Of a stretch of DNA of 6,892 nt, positions 6,842-6,892 are shown piece by piece; the first letter of the stretch is position 1, and each line of letters starts with the position of its first letter. The stretch spans positions 1-6,892 of the forward strand of contig CALIIG010000310.1 in NCBI GenBank assembly GCA_938018155.1. Direction: 5' to 3'. The notes under the pieces are model-generated. The model worked only from the letters and a program-made list of their open reading frames with translations, was not told where the DNA came from and did not search any database. The translations under genes were made by a program, and so were the position numbers. Origin of the DNA: an uncultured Prevotella sp. Lineage in GTDB: Bacteria > Bacteroidota > Bacteroidia > Bacteroidales > Bacteroidaceae.

Positions 6842-6892
6842 CTTCCATGATTATATGGTATGATTAATGCCCCGGGGACATAACAGCTACGT
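6842..6892. other. Downstream intergenic end of window, no gene seen
   Basis: These bases carry no recognisable coding start. They contain a small dyad CCAT/ATGG (6845-6848 and 6855-6858) and an eight-base palindrome CCCCGGGG (6870-6877). Neither is long enough to assign a role; what follows the window is unknown. Confidence 0.4.

Noticed and set aside
6870..6877. CCCCGGGG palindrome near the window end
   Set aside because: Eight self-complementary bases with no extended arms or loop; a restriction-site-like palindrome with no supported role.

Overview
This window is an ordinary but well-preserved glycerol / glycerol-3-phosphate (G3P) utilisation cluster. Six genes lie on the + strand in the order glpA (3' part only), glpB, glpC, glpK, glpF, glpT. 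All six products were recognised by reading the translations and comparing them with remembered E. coli and Enterococcus Glp proteins; no database search was run. I see no RNA gene, mobile element, CRISPR array or previously undescribed system.

Organism: probably Bacteroidota, likely an anaerobic member of the Bacteroidales. No start codon has a strong purine-rich Shine-Dalgarno sequence; leaders are mostly A/T-rich. The one good promoter-like element, upstream of glpT, matches the Bacteroidota -7 consensus TAnnTTTG. Using GlpABC rather than the aerobic GlpD fits anaerobic or fumarate-respiring growth. The phylum is a moderate-confidence inference and the genus cannot be told.

Layout: 2-496 is the C-terminal part of GlpA, which enters the window already open. 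It overlaps glpB (486-1730) by 11 bases, and glpC (1738-2988) follows after 7 bases. These three encode the anaerobic G3P dehydrogenase: a FAD-containing GlpA, a flavoprotein GlpB and an Fe-S subunit GlpC. Twelve bases later comes glycerol kinase glpK (3001-4497). After a 72-base gap comes the glycerol channel glpF (4570-5307). A 94-base AT-rich gap with a likely promoter and two tandem inverted repeats precedes the G3P antiporter glpT (5402-6796). The last 96 bases hold no gene, only a possible weak terminator hairpin.

How they work together: GlpF admits glycerol and GlpK phosphorylates it to G3P, while GlpT imports ready-made G3P in exchange for phosphate. Both routes feed GlpABC, which oxidises G3P to dihydroxyacetone phosphate and passes electrons to the quinone pool. 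The most interesting points are modest. They are the tandem palindromes at the glpT promoter, the lack in GlpK of the regulatory motifs known from E. coli and Gram-positive kinases, and small substitutions in GlpF and GlpB at positions that are informative in E. coli.
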